This document shows positions 1 through 7,925 of a DNA stretch of 64,000 nucleotides, piece by piece. The notes under the pieces are model-generated. The model was not told where the DNA came from, did no database searches, and saw only the letters and a program-made list of their open reading frames with translations. Every line of letters starts with the position of its first letter. The stretch's first letter is position 1. A program made the translations under genes and the position numbers. The stretch lies in assembly GCA_001769535.1 (NCBI GenBank), contig MEOH01000024.1, positions 1 through 64,000 of the forward strand, given 5' to 3'. The stretch comes from Bacteroidetes bacterium GWF2_38_335. Its GTDB lineage: Bacteria; Bacteroidota; Bacteroidia; Bacteroidales; GWF2-38-335.

Positions 1-28
1 ATGAATGACGGCCAGCAACAGGGATAGT

Positions 29-235
29 CCTTGGTGTCCCGGAGGGTGAGTAAAAAGAAATTCGATGAAATAGAATCAAAAAGCACCCGAACGGGACACC
101 TAGGAATATCCATTTCTACAATTCTTGCCCTTGATGAGTGTGCGAAATCAAGGGAATAGAATTGTAATCCTCGAATTGAAAATTCGGGATATCTTCTGTT
201 GTGGATGGCATTTCGGCTTTCCACCTTTGCAGATA
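29..235. ncRNA. candidate structured RNA of unknown family
   Basis: No ORF of note covers this stretch. Four stem-loops follow one another. The first pairs CCTTGGTGTCCCG (29-41) with CGGGACACCTAGG (92-104), extended inward by GGGTG/CACCC. The second pairs CCCTTGAT with ATCAAGGG and CAATTC with GAATTG (119-164). The third is ATCC-CGAATT around a GAA loop. The fourth is GTGGA/TCCAC flanked by TATCT/AGATA. Base composition is visibly less AT-rich than the following 350 bp. I do not recognise tmRNA, RNase P RNA or 6S RNA motifs. It could be the RNA part of a mobile element whose protein lies left of the window. Strand is unknown. Confidence 0.35.
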
Positions 236-299
236 CAAACCGAAAACTAATTAAGTCGCATGAACTGGAATTTTAAAAATGAGATGGGTGCAAAAACGG

Positions 300-640
300 T
301 TTTGGGGATAAGGGGATTGGGAGGTGGATAATAGAGCTAAAATTATATTAGTTAATGAGTTACATGGATTTTTGTTACATAAAATAAATGAGATTTATTT
401 TAGTGCTTATAAATTAAGATTTTGTTTTTGAATTAAAAATCAAATAAATAGTAAATAGTCACACTTATTTGCATAAGAAAATAACAAACTATCGCTAATC
501 AATTATCCATTTTTCATACTGGAATAATTATTTTATAAAACGCTATAAAAAATATAGGTAAAAATACCTGTTTATATTTACTGAATTTGTATATAAATTT
601 TATTTATTGTAGTATTGTATAGAATAAATCAAAAAAATAA
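300..640. other. AT-rich gap without a gene
   Basis: This stretch is strongly AT-rich, with many A and T runs and no ORF of useful length on either strand. It separates the stem-loop-rich left end from the palindrome-bounded gene array. I found no convincing TAnnTTTG promoter and no attI-like site in it. Confidence 0.5.
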
Positions 641-745
641 ACCTTGACAACTGTCAATCATATTTATGGAAAAACACCAAGCCATGTATGGTTTTGTCAA
701 GGTTATAAACGCGTTACCGGCAAGGCTAGGACGACCCCTACAAAA
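640..745 (+). repeat. attC-like palindrome 1 (left end degenerate)
   Basis: AACCTTGACAA pairs with TTGTCAAGGTT around a loop that itself holds a short CCATGTATGG hairpin. The right end, GCGTTACCGGCAAGGC, matches the right ends of the four palindromes further along the array (compare TTTAGTGGCAAGGC in palindrome 4). The expected left-end motif of the GCCNNTAAC type is not clear here, so this may be a partial or diverged site marking the start of the array. The ATPase gene begins about 43 bp downstream. Confidence 0.45.
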
Positions 746-787
746 TAAGAAACTTGGTATAATGAAAAGAACAATACCTATGCTGAT

Positions 788-2209
788 ATGAAAGTTTACT
801 GTGACAATACAGTTTTATGGCGTAAAGGAATTCCTCGACATCAAAAAGGAATGACAATTCCTTGCATTGTCCTTGAAAGAGATAACTGGGACGATTATTC
901 TCGTGAAACAAATTATTCTGCGGCGATTTATGGAGCAAACAGAAAATTAATCCATAACGGCTCTATAAAAATTTTAAACGAAGATGAGACAAGGACAAAA
1001 TTACCAGACGAGTTTGAATCGCTTTCAGATAAATTTTGCTCTTTGTGGCAATCTGTTGAAGATTATAGAGTTATTAATTCTTTAGATTTCGGACACGACA
1101 TATTAGCCGCACTAAATGATGTAAATTATAATGAAGTTATTCGTGAAAAATTTGCTGACCATCCAGGTATGGTAAACTCATTAAGAAGATTTAGTGAATC
1201 TGAAAGAGCCTACCATGAGGGAAGAAAAATCTTGACTAATGATTCTGACTTAAGCAATTTTTCATTTGCCTACAATGAGACTGGCGAAAGTCCAACGCCA
1301 TTCGGAACTGTCTACTTCAAATTCTCACGAAAGTTAATTGGACTTTACCGAGTCATTGGAATTATTGGTAGGAATGGTGTAGGGAAAACTACATTACTTG
1401 CCAATTTAGCTACAAGCCTAAGTGGTATCAAAAAGAGTCATACAAGACTATCACCAAGACCACCATTCAGTAAAATTATTGCTGTTTCTTATAGCACATT
1501 TGATGACTTTTATAGACCTAAAAGTGATGAAAGAACTTTTAGCTATTTCTATTGTGGAATCAGAGGTGAAGATGATTTACTTTCTAAGGAACAGATAAAT
1601 GATTTATTCTATTCAAGTTTCAAACGAATAAAACAAACAGGAAGGTTTCAGTTTTGGGAAGAATGTATGAATATTCTTTACTTAAAACAATTGGATACAT
1701 ATATGCCTGATAGAAATAGAATAATGCCTTCTTTCAAAAAACTAAGTTCAGGACAAAAAATAATGACAATGTCATTTACACAAATCATTGATGTGATTGA
1801 CCAAAATTCAGTTCTTCTTTTTGACGAACCGGAAACCCACTTGCATCCAAATGGTCAAAATACTCTGTTTAAATGTCTTGATTATATACTAAACCAATTT
1901 GATTCTTTTACAATCTTATCAACTCATTCGCCTATATTTATTCAAAATATTCCAAGTGCAAATGTTATTAAAATGAATTCTGTGGGTGGTGTTCGTCAGC
2001 TTCAGGAGTTATCAATGGAGAGTTTCGGGCAACATTTTTCCAAACTGACCGAGGAGATTTTTGGATTCTCAGAAAACAACCTTTACTACGTTGAGAAACT
2101 TAAGGCAATTTACAATGCAAAAGATGAGCTAGGAGATGAATATAACGACCTAAATTCGATAGATTCCGTTGGAGCAAGATTTAATCTAAAAAACTTTGAA
2201 GATGCTTAA
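788..2209 (+). CDS. ABC/SMC-type ATPase of a Septu-like (PtuA-like) defence pair
   Basis: A 473-residue protein with an N-terminal region of about 180 residues that I do not recognise, then a complete ABC-type ATPase domain. This has Walker A GRNGVGKTT (194-202), signature LSSGQ (319-323), Walker B SVLLFDEPE (341-349) and an H-loop STHSP (378-382). The overall form resembles OLD/RecF/PtuA-type nucleotide-sensing ATPases. The stop codon overlaps the next gene, an HNH nuclease, by 14 bp, so the two are probably translationally coupled. ATPase plus HNH is the composition of the Septu anti-phage system (PtuA/PtuB). That the pair acts in defence is inferred from this composition and from its place in the palindrome-bounded array. 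It could instead belong to another ATPase-HNH family. Confidence 0.75.
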   Translation: MKVYCDNTVLWRKGIPRHQKGMTIPCIVLERDNWDDYSRETNYSAAIYGANRKLIHNGSIKILNEDETRTKLPDEFESLSDKFCSLWQSVEDYRVINSLDFGHDILAALNDVNYNEVIREKFADHPGMVNSLRRFSESERAYHEGRKILTNDSDLSNFSFAYNETGESPTPFGTVYFKFSRKLIGLYRVIGIIGRNGVGKTTLLANLATSLSGIKKSHTRLSPRPPFSKIIAVSYSTFDDFYRPKSDERTFSYFYCGIRGEDDLLSKEQINDLFYSSFKRIKQTGRFQFWEECMNILYLKQLDTYMPDRNRIMPSFKKLSSGQKIMTMSFTQIIDVIDQNSVLLFDEPETHLHPNGQNTLFKCLDYILNQFDSFTILSTHSPIFIQNIPSANVIKMNSVGGVRQLQELSMESFGQHFSKLTEEIFGFSENNLYYVEKLKAIYNAKDELGDEYNDLNSIDSVGARFNLKNFEDA

Positions 2210-2990
2210 TATTAGTTGCCCTGATAGAGATGCCGCTGAGGATATTGATTCGATAATTTCGGAGAAATATACTGGTATTGTAAAAACTACTTTACAAAAA
2301 ATAAAGCCAAAAATTAAGAACCGTTACTCTGATTATTCCAAGATTGAGTTAGGTCAAAGATTAACTGCAACAGCATTTTCAGATGACGAGAAAAATGCCT
2401 TACAACATCTATATGGTTCACAAACAACAACAGCTAAAAAAATAGTTGACTCAATCTCAAAAGTTCAGTTGCAAACTCAAGCAGGTTGTTGTGTATGCTG
2501 TGGCATTGGAGATGCCGATCAAATTGACCATTTCTTGCCACAGGAACATTTCCCAGAATACTCAATAATGCACAAAAATCTGATACCGATTTGCGGAACT
2601 TGTAATGAAATCAAAGGTGAAAACATTCCTGGTGATGCTAAAAATTATTTTCACCCAATGTTTGACAGATTGCCCAATGAACCTTTTTTCAGTTGTCAAA
2701 TCAACTATGATGGTAATATCCCAATATCAAGTTTTACAATTATCCCTAAATTTCAAACAACTATCATCAATCAACATTTTATTGACTTGAAATTGAAAGG
2801 ACGGCTCGAAAAGAAAGCAACGATTTATTTTGTTCAGATAAAAGATTTTAAATCAAAATTTGGTGACGATTTCGCAAAAGAAGAAATTATTAGAGACTCA
2901 ATTAAACTTGGCGCACTTTATGGGTCTAATTATTGGAAGTGTATTCTATGTTTAGAGATGATTAACACAAATTTCATTGATAATATATAA
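2196..2990 (+). CDS. HNH endonuclease, partner of the upstream ATPase (PtuB-like)
   Basis: A 264-residue protein. The middle carries an HNH zinc-finger nuclease core: CCVCC at 98-102, DH at 111-112 (the metal/general-base pair), then LIPICGTCN with Cys133, Cys136 and Asn137. The flanks of about 95 and 125 residues match nothing I can name. It starts inside the end of the ATPase gene, which fits stoichiometric production of a complex. In Septu-type systems the HNH subunit is the DNA-cutting effector and the ATPase the regulator; that role is inferred here. The attC-like palindrome 2 starts about 45 bp after its stop, placing both genes in one cassette-like unit. Confidence 0.75.
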   Translation: MKMLNISCPDRDAAEDIDSIISEKYTGIVKTTLQKIKPKIKNRYSDYSKIELGQRLTATAFSDDEKNALQHLYGSQTTTAKKIVDSISKVQLQTQAGCCVCCGIGDADQIDHFLPQEHFPEYSIMHKNLIPICGTCNEIKGENIPGDAKNYFHPMFDRLPNEPFFSCQINYDGNIPISSFTIIPKFQTTIINQHFIDLKLKGRLEKKATIYFVQIKDFKSKFGDDFAKEEIIRDSIKLGALYGSNYWKCILCLEMINTNFIDNI

Positions 2991-3035
2991 ACAGATGCTT
3001 ACTTTAAATGATAAATAATGACTACTCATAAAAAA

Positions 3036-3180
3036 GCCCAGCCGGTAACATCGTATATAAAACATTTGGCAGTCAGTGCGTTATCTAAGATTTCAACCCG
3101 TATTAAAAGTAGTTGTAACTTGACAGGAAAGTGCTTCGAAATGTCAAACGTTTCATATACGTAACCGTTGGCGGTAAGCT
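3036..3180 (+). repeat. attC-like palindrome 2
   Basis: An imperfect palindrome of about 145 bp between the HNH gene and the next ORF. Left end GCCGGTAACATCGTATATAA is complementary to the right end TTTCATATACGTAACCGTTG with few mismatches. The right end continues as GGCGGTAAGC. The outer motif (GCCNNTAAC on the left, GTTNNNGGNAAG on the right) recurs at the other sites while the interior does not, as expected of attC sites. Confidence 0.6.
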
Positions 3181-3213
3181 TAAAGAACACCCTGCAAAAA
3201 ATAAAACGAGGCG

Positions 3214-4593
3214 ATGAATAAAAAACTTGAAGAATTACATAAAAATATACCACTTGGGATTACGTCTGCAATTTTAATGACTGAACCCAATCAAAAGGTT
3301 AATATTTATAAAGGAATATTCAATTTATCATTAGCCAATCAGGTTGTTGAGATTGAAGGCGAAGTTTGGTTTGATTGGTTTCCTCATATTGATACTAAAT
3401 TTAAAGGTATCGCTAAATCTACACTGAAAGATTTAATTGGTTTTACTGATGCCGATGATAGATATGATTTGATAATAGATGGACTCACTTTCGGAAAAGC
3501 ATATATTACAAATACCTCATTCGGTAACGAAGCGGAGATAAGTGGACAAATGCATGGATTATCAGTAACAGGAGACAAGACTATTTCTATTTCTAAAATT
3601 GCTTTTTCGATACCAAATCTTAGAGATTTTTTTGGACAACCAATTAAATTAATAAATGAAAAAGGAGGCTATTATTCTGGAAGAAATAGACTAATTCTTG
3701 AAAATAAGGATTATATAATAACTATTGATAAACATAAAGATTATAAAAAATCATTTGAATTACTTTCTGCAAAAGGAGGATATTTTCTTTTATATGCAGG
3801 TGAAATTGAAAAGAAATCTGGACATATTACATTTGAGGATTTAAATAAATTACATCATTGCCTTTCAACTTTCTTAAGTTTTCTAAATGGGCAGAGATGT
3901 TCTCCAATCTTTTTGCAAGGAATCCATGAGTATGAAATAATTTGGACAGATTACACTGGATATACTTCTGATTTATTTAAACATGTGCATTCTTGGCCAC
4001 AGAAGTTAGCAATTGACGGCTTAAGTGAACTATGGAATGAATTCTATGAATTGTGGGATAATGAAAATGACAAAGACTTTTTAGTTTCAGCCATACATTG
4101 GTATATTGAGGGAAATACTAATTCTGGATATCTTGAAGGTTCTGTCGTGATGATACAAACAGCATTAGAATTAATTTACAACTGGTTAATTATTGAGAAA
4201 AAGAAATTAATTTATGGTAAAGATGGGGAAAGTATTTCAGCTGCAAATAAAATAAGATTAATGCTTTCTCAATTTAGCACAAATATTGGACTTCCAAATT
4301 CTTTTGAAAATATAAAGTCTTATTTGGCTGCAAATAATGATATACATGATGAGATTGATTTATTTGTCCAAATAAGGAATTCGATAATCCATTCACAAGA
4401 AGAAAAGCGAAAGAAGCTTTCAAAAATACCAAACAAAGTTAAATATGAGGCACAGCAACTAGGACTTTGGTATATAGAAATATCTTTACTTAAAATATTA
4501 AAATTTACAGGTAAATACAGTAATCGATGTTCAGGTAAATTATGGGCAGGAGAAGATGAAGAAGATTTACCAAAAAATCTAAATAATGATTAA
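3214..4593 (+). CDS. HEPN-domain protein, ApeA-like architecture
   Basis: A 459-residue soluble protein. The N-terminal half (about 25-200) is rich in predicted beta strands. The C-terminal half is helical and contains QIRNSIIHS, giving R388-x4-H393, the RX4-6H motif of HEPN RNases. A beta-rich N-terminal domain followed by a HEPN domain resembles the ApeA family of single-gene anti-phage HEPN proteins, though it is shorter than I expect for ApeA. The start follows GAGG at a good distance. It occupies one cassette-like unit alone. The nuclease and defence roles are inferred from the motif and context. Confidence 0.6.
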   Translation: MNKKLEELHKNIPLGITSAILMTEPNQKVNIYKGIFNLSLANQVVEIEGEVWFDWFPHIDTKFKGIAKSTLKDLIGFTDADDRYDLIIDGLTFGKAYITNTSFGNEAEISGQMHGLSVTGDKTISISKIAFSIPNLRDFFGQPIKLINEKGGYYSGRNRLILENKDYIITIDKHKDYKKSFELLSAKGGYFLLYAGEIEKKSGHITFEDLNKLHHCLSTFLSFLNGQRCSPIFLQGIHEYEIIWTDYTGYTSDLFKHVHSWPQKLAIDGLSELWNEFYELWDNENDKDFLVSAIHWYIEGNTNSGYLEGSVVMIQTALELIYNWLIIEKKKLIYGKDGESISAANKIRLMLSQFSTNIGLPNSFENIKSYLAANNDIHDEIDLFVQIRNSIIHSQEEKRKKLSKIPNKVKYEAQQLGLWYIEISLLKILKFTGKYSNRCSGKLWAGEDEEDLPKNLNND

Positions 4594-4598
4594 TAAAA

Positions 4599-4742
4599 GC
4601 CAACCGCCAAAACAGTATATACAAAATAGGCGTAATAGTAGTAAATTCAACGGCAGTAGCCCGCTTCAACTTTGTAACGGTTTGATAGGTTTGAAGCCCG
4701 CAATCGCCTACTTTGCATATACTCAACGTCGTTGTATGCAAG
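4599..4742 (+). repeat. attC-like palindrome 3
   Basis: Begins 6 bp after the stop of the HEPN gene. Left arm AGTATATACAAAATAGGCG pairs with right arm CGCCTACTTTGCATATACT with two mismatches. The outer ends GCCAACCGCCAAAAC and CGTCGTTGTATGCAAGC fit the shared end motifs more loosely than in sites 2 and 5. Size (about 144 bp) matches the neighbouring sites. Confidence 0.6.
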
Positions 4743-4804
4743 CATAGAAATAAACAGCTATGTAAGTAATTCGAAACTTCTTTACGAAATAAAATGATAG
4801 ACTT

Positions 4805-5368
4805 ATGAATGGAAATATTAGTAACCAAGGTTCTCAAGATTTAATATTAGAGTTAAAAGTTCAATATCGTGTAGGACATGGAGGACTTTGGGGTTCTCAT
4901 GATTTCTGGAATGGTGTATTGGAAAGCATCACAGCTGGATTCATTTTTCTTCCTTTCAGCATCCTTGCGAATTTAATATCAAATAAAATTTATGAGATTC
5001 TGAAATCTTCAAAATCGGAGAAGGATGAATATCAATCATGTCGCTTTGATTTGTTGATTCTCGCTAAAAAGAAATCATGGATTATTGTCCGTGTTATGCG
5101 TTCTGCTAAATTTAAGACGAAAAGAAATATTGAAGAAAAGGACATAAGCGAGACAATACTTACAGCTATCAATAGATTCAATGAATTATCTCAAGAAAGT
5201 TCTTGTGAGAATTTTGTAGTTATTGCAGAATTGACAAATCATTCTGATGAAATTAAAATATCAATTCATGAGAAAATGGATTTAGATCCAGACTCATTGA
5301 AAAATATTAAAAAGCAATTCAGAAAATTAAAATCAGGTAAAACAATAAAACTTGAAATCAAGAAATAA
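4805..5368 (+). CDS. hypothetical protein with one hydrophobic segment
   Basis: A 187-residue protein I do not recognise. Residues about 43-59 (SITAGFIFLPFSILANL) form the only membrane-like stretch. The rest is charged, with a Lys-rich C-terminus. It is the lead ORF of a cassette-like unit and is followed 22 bp later by a 39-codon ORF on the same strand. A membrane-attached effector with a small regulator is possible but unsupported. The start used is the ATG 63 bp after palindrome 3. Confidence 0.6.
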   Translation: MNGNISNQGSQDLILELKVQYRVGHGGLWGSHDFWNGVLESITAGFIFLPFSILANLISNKIYEILKSSKSEKDEYQSCRFDLLILAKKKSWIIVRVMRSAKFKTKRNIEEKDISETILTAINRFNELSQESSCENFVVIAELTNHSDEIKISIHEKMDLDPDSLKNIKKQFRKLKSGKTIKLEIKK

Positions 5369-5390
5369 TAATTAACCCAAACACAAAAAT

Positions 5391-5510
5391 ATGAAAGCAC
5401 TAAAAGAAGGAGATAAAAAATTTATTGAAATAGCTGAAACAGTAAGTTGGACAGAAACAAAATCACTAAAAGAAGCTTCGGATTTTTTAAAGAAATTAGT
5501 GGAAGAATAA
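5391..5510 (+). CDS. small 39-residue ORF after the 187-residue gene
   Basis: This ORF is too short for the supplied track. It reads MKALKEGDKKFIEIAETVSW and ends in FLKKLVEE. It starts 22 bp after the previous stop, is Lys/Glu-rich and probably helical. It ends immediately before palindrome 4, so the cassette-like unit would hold exactly these two genes. Size and position fit a small antitoxin- or immunity-like partner, but no family is recognised and it could be a chance ORF. Confidence 0.45.
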   Translation: MKALKEGDKKFIEIAETVSWTETKSLKEASDFLKKLVEE

Positions 5511-5515
5511 AATAC

Positions 5516-5656
5516 TGTTGCTAACCCTGTATTTGCTCAATTGGCGGTAGACTCGCAACACGACACAGAACATGGAAACACAACCAGCACACTTCCAACC
5601 AGACCCGTGGGTACACATGCCAACTAAGCAAATATATGATCTTTAGTGGCAAGGCT
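5516..5656 (+). repeat. attC-like palindrome 4
   Basis: Begins 6 bp after the 39-codon ORF. Left arm TATTTGCTCAATTGGC pairs with right arm GCCAACTAAGCAAATA with one mismatch and one extra base. The right end TTTAGTGGCAAGGCTGCGACG is very like that of palindrome 1 (CGTTACCGGCAAGGCTAGGACG). Total length is about 141 bp. Confidence 0.6.
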
Positions 5657-5694
5657 GCGACGACAACTCGAAAAATAAAAAACAGTTTATAAAA

Positions 5695-7206
5695 ATGAAG
5701 TTACCAATTGGAAAAATAAAGAAAGATAAGATTGATGAAATTTTCGTAGAATCTATCAAATATCATATTGATACTTTTTACACAACTCTTTCTGAATACG
5801 AACCTTTACATCTATATAGTCATTGGCGTTCTATTGTCCGTTCTATTGACGAGATAATTAATATTCCAATGGAACTAGATGATATTTCAGAAATAAATCT
5901 ATTTCTAGATTTAGATTTCAACTTCTATGACTCAAATAATTTACCGAAACTCAAAGTAGTTCTTGATATTTTAGAGAAGCGGTTTGAGAAAAACGTTGCA
6001 ATCCGATTTCAACAATTAGCTATGATGTGTATGGCTATTGATTCATCATACGAACCACAAGGCATTTTCAATTATCTAGGAAATGAATTACGCTTAAATA
6101 ACACAAAAAATACTATAACTTATCTCCAATCAAGACGAGCTTATTACGTAACAACATTAGGTTTGATTCCAAAAATTGCAAAAGGCAAAAAGGTTATAGA
6201 ATACATTGATACGCTAAACTTTTTGCAATATCCTATGGACAGTTGTTTGGTTAATATAACAACTGCCTATTACAACTTACTTTTAAATCATTCTTTGCCA
6301 GACTTTGAAATGGATTCCGATGGAACAATTGCAAAACGAAATTTTGAGTATAACAATTTGGAAGGTTTTTTTATAGAACCAGAAAGACTTTCACTTCTTG
6401 ACCAAATGGAATTACGTCCTGATATTATAGTTCAGAAGCAAATGTTATCAAAAGCTCAAAATAAGTTGTTTTCGTTCAGTGAAGTTGCTAATGCGATGGC
6501 TTTGTTTGAAGGCGCATTTGATAAATATAAAATACAAGACAATATTGAATATAAAGAACTAACTTCACTATTTAATGAAATAGCTATTTACCTTAAAGAC
6601 GATTTTCATATTATCATCGAAGAAGACGCATTTACAGCCATTGCAAGAAAATACAAATCCCTAACCCTCCACTTTTCTTCAGACGATTATTTTAAAAACC
6701 TTAATAATTACTACCCATTTCAAAAAGTAAATGGAATATATTTTACAACAGTAGTATTGCTAACACGTTTTGTATATAGAACGTTATCTCAATCTCTTTT
6801 AAAAAATAGAACTTTTCAAATCCATTCTGGATTTATTTTTGAAGATAAAGTTTCAAAAATACTCGAAGGAAAGGGCTACCTGCCGACAGGAATAACTAGA
6901 ATAAACCAAAAAGAATTTGATCTAATTACAATAAAAGACAACAAGGTTTTTAATTTTCAATGCAAAAACAATTTTATAGATATTTCAAGGGTAAACTATG
7001 ACTTTAAAAAAATCGGCAGATTTAATAATCGTTTATGTCGGTATTACGAAAATGCAATAATCAAGGAAGAGAAAAGGGAGAATTTGATAAAGTCAAAAAC
7101 TGGAATAAATGACATTGAACACTTTGTCATTTCAAGATTTCCTGTAATAACAAGAAATGTCAGAATAATAAACTTAGTAGACCTAAAAAATTGGCAAAAT
7201 AAGTGA
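5695..7206 (+). CDS. large protein with C-terminal PD-(D/E)XK-like nuclease domain
   Basis: A 503-residue protein. The first 380 or so residues are mostly helical and unrecognised. From about residue 380 a restriction-endonuclease-like core is readable: FEDKVSKILEGKG with Glu383, EFDLITI with Asp409, then NFQCKNN with Gln422 and Lys424. An E...D...QxK arrangement is the Mrr-like variant of the PD-(D/E)XK fold. This suggests DNA cleavage by the C-terminus with sensing by the N-terminus, possibly a single-gene restriction or abortive-infection protein. It sits alone between two attC-like palindromes. Domain call is by motif only. Confidence 0.6.
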   Translation: MKLPIGKIKKDKIDEIFVESIKYHIDTFYTTLSEYEPLHLYSHWRSIVRSIDEIINIPMELDDISEINLFLDLDFNFYDSNNLPKLKVVLDILEKRFEKNVAIRFQQLAMMCMAIDSSYEPQGIFNYLGNELRLNNTKNTITYLQSRRAYYVTTLGLIPKIAKGKKVIEYIDTLNFLQYPMDSCLVNITTAYYNLLLNHSLPDFEMDSDGTIAKRNFEYNNLEGFFIEPERLSLLDQMELRPDIIVQKQMLSKAQNKLFSFSEVANAMALFEGAFDKYKIQDNIEYKELTSLFNEIAIYLKDDFHIIIEEDAFTAIARKYKSLTLHFSSDDYFKNLNNYYPFQKVNGIYFTTVVLLTRFVYRTLSQSLLKNRTFQIHSGFIFEDKVSKILEGKGYLPTGITRINQKEFDLITIKDNKVFNFQCKNNFIDISRVNYDFKKIGRFNNRLCRYYENAIIKEEKRENLIKSKTGINDIEHFVISRFPVITRNVRIINLVDLKNWQNK

Positions 7207-7221
7207 TAAGCATCAGAAAAA

Positions 7222-7339
7222 GCCCAGCCACTAACACGCAATAAGCTGAATTTTCCGCTTATTTATACGCTAGCCTGACGGTAAGCGCGTAGGTCTAAGG
7301 TGCTTTAAACTTCAGCCTATTGCGAGACCGTTATAAACC
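7222..7339 (+). repeat. attC-like palindrome 5
   Basis: Begins 16 bp after the PD-(D/E)XK-like gene. Left arm CGCAATAAGCTGAA pairs with right arm TTCAGCCTATTGCG with one mismatch. The outer left end GCCCAGCCACTAACA closely matches palindrome 2 (GCCCAGCCGGTAACA). The right end is GAGACCGTTATAAACC. Length about 118 bp. Confidence 0.6.
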
Positions 7340-7369
7340 AAATAAATAGAACCAACAATAAAATAAAAA

Positions 7370-7827
7370 ATGAGAAAATTTATAAATATTTGGATTCCTA
7401 TAATTGGAATCATGATTGGAATAACGACTTTGATTTTTTCTATATGGCAACCGTGGAAAAATAGTGATAAGGATATGAGTGGAGAATGGCAAATGAAATC
7501 AATTATAACTAATTCTGATTATACTAAATACGAAGGTATGGAAGTAATTTGGATAATCCAATTGATACAAGATGGAAAAAAATTATTGGGAGCGGAGAGA
7601 AGATAAGAATAAATGGGGAAAAACTTAATTATTCAGAAAGGACAACTCTTATTTTGAATGGTTCAATTCTGGAAAATAATTTTAAAATTAATTATACGGA
7701 GAAAGGAAAACTTCGAGAAACTACAGGATTACTGATAGGAACTATTAAGGATAATAAATTTGAAGGAACCTTCTCACAGACGGCCTCAGATTCTAAAGGT
7801 AATATAATAGGAATCAGAGTTTTTTGA
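7370..7827 (+). pseudogene. small membrane-anchored protein gene split by a frameshift
   Basis: Two overlapping ORFs (7370-7606 and 7549-7827) read as one protein if the frame changes at the A7 run at 7576-7582. The sequence then flows ...IQLIQDGKK into IIGSGEKIRINGE... for about 150 residues. The first part has one N-terminal membrane segment (WIPIIGIMIGITTLIFSIW). The rest looks like a small beta-rich domain outside the membrane. The break could be decay, an assembly error at the homopolymer, or slippage. It is the last member of the array, and no further attC-like palindrome follows it. Confidence 0.55.
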
Positions 7828-7878
7828 TTCAATAAAGTTGTCCTAAACAAGAAACGATTATATGATTATGAAAAAGAT

Positions 7879-7919
7879 ACAAAGATACTAATTTTTTTAT
7901 AAAAAATTAGTATCTTTGT
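7879..7919 (+). promoter_or_regulatory. perfect 19-bp-arm palindrome overlapping a promoter
   Basis: ACAAAGATACTAATTTTTT is followed by a 3-nt loop and its exact complement. The right arm contains TATCTTTG, a perfect match to the Bacteroidota -7 consensus TAnnTTTG. A 36-codon ORF starts 7 bp after the palindrome. A symmetric operator covering the -7 element is the usual layout of self-repressed genes such as toxin-antitoxin operons. It could alternatively be a terminator-like hairpin, though no separate T-run follows. Confidence 0.5.
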
Positions 7920-7925
7920 ATTGTA

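Noticed and set aside
1-300. tmRNA, RNase P RNA or 6S RNA
   Set aside because: None of the conserved sequence landmarks of these RNAs is present, although stems are evident.
4505-4837. 110-residue ORF on the - strand
   Set aside because: It covers palindrome 3 and gene ends; it arises from the palindrome and has no coding features.
7044-7241. 65-residue ORF on the - strand
   Set aside because: Shadow of the PD-(D/E)XK-like gene extending into palindrome 5.
640-7340. CRISPR array explanation for the repeated palindromes
   Set aside because: The sites are 118-145 bp with different interiors and are separated by genes, not by uniform short spacers.
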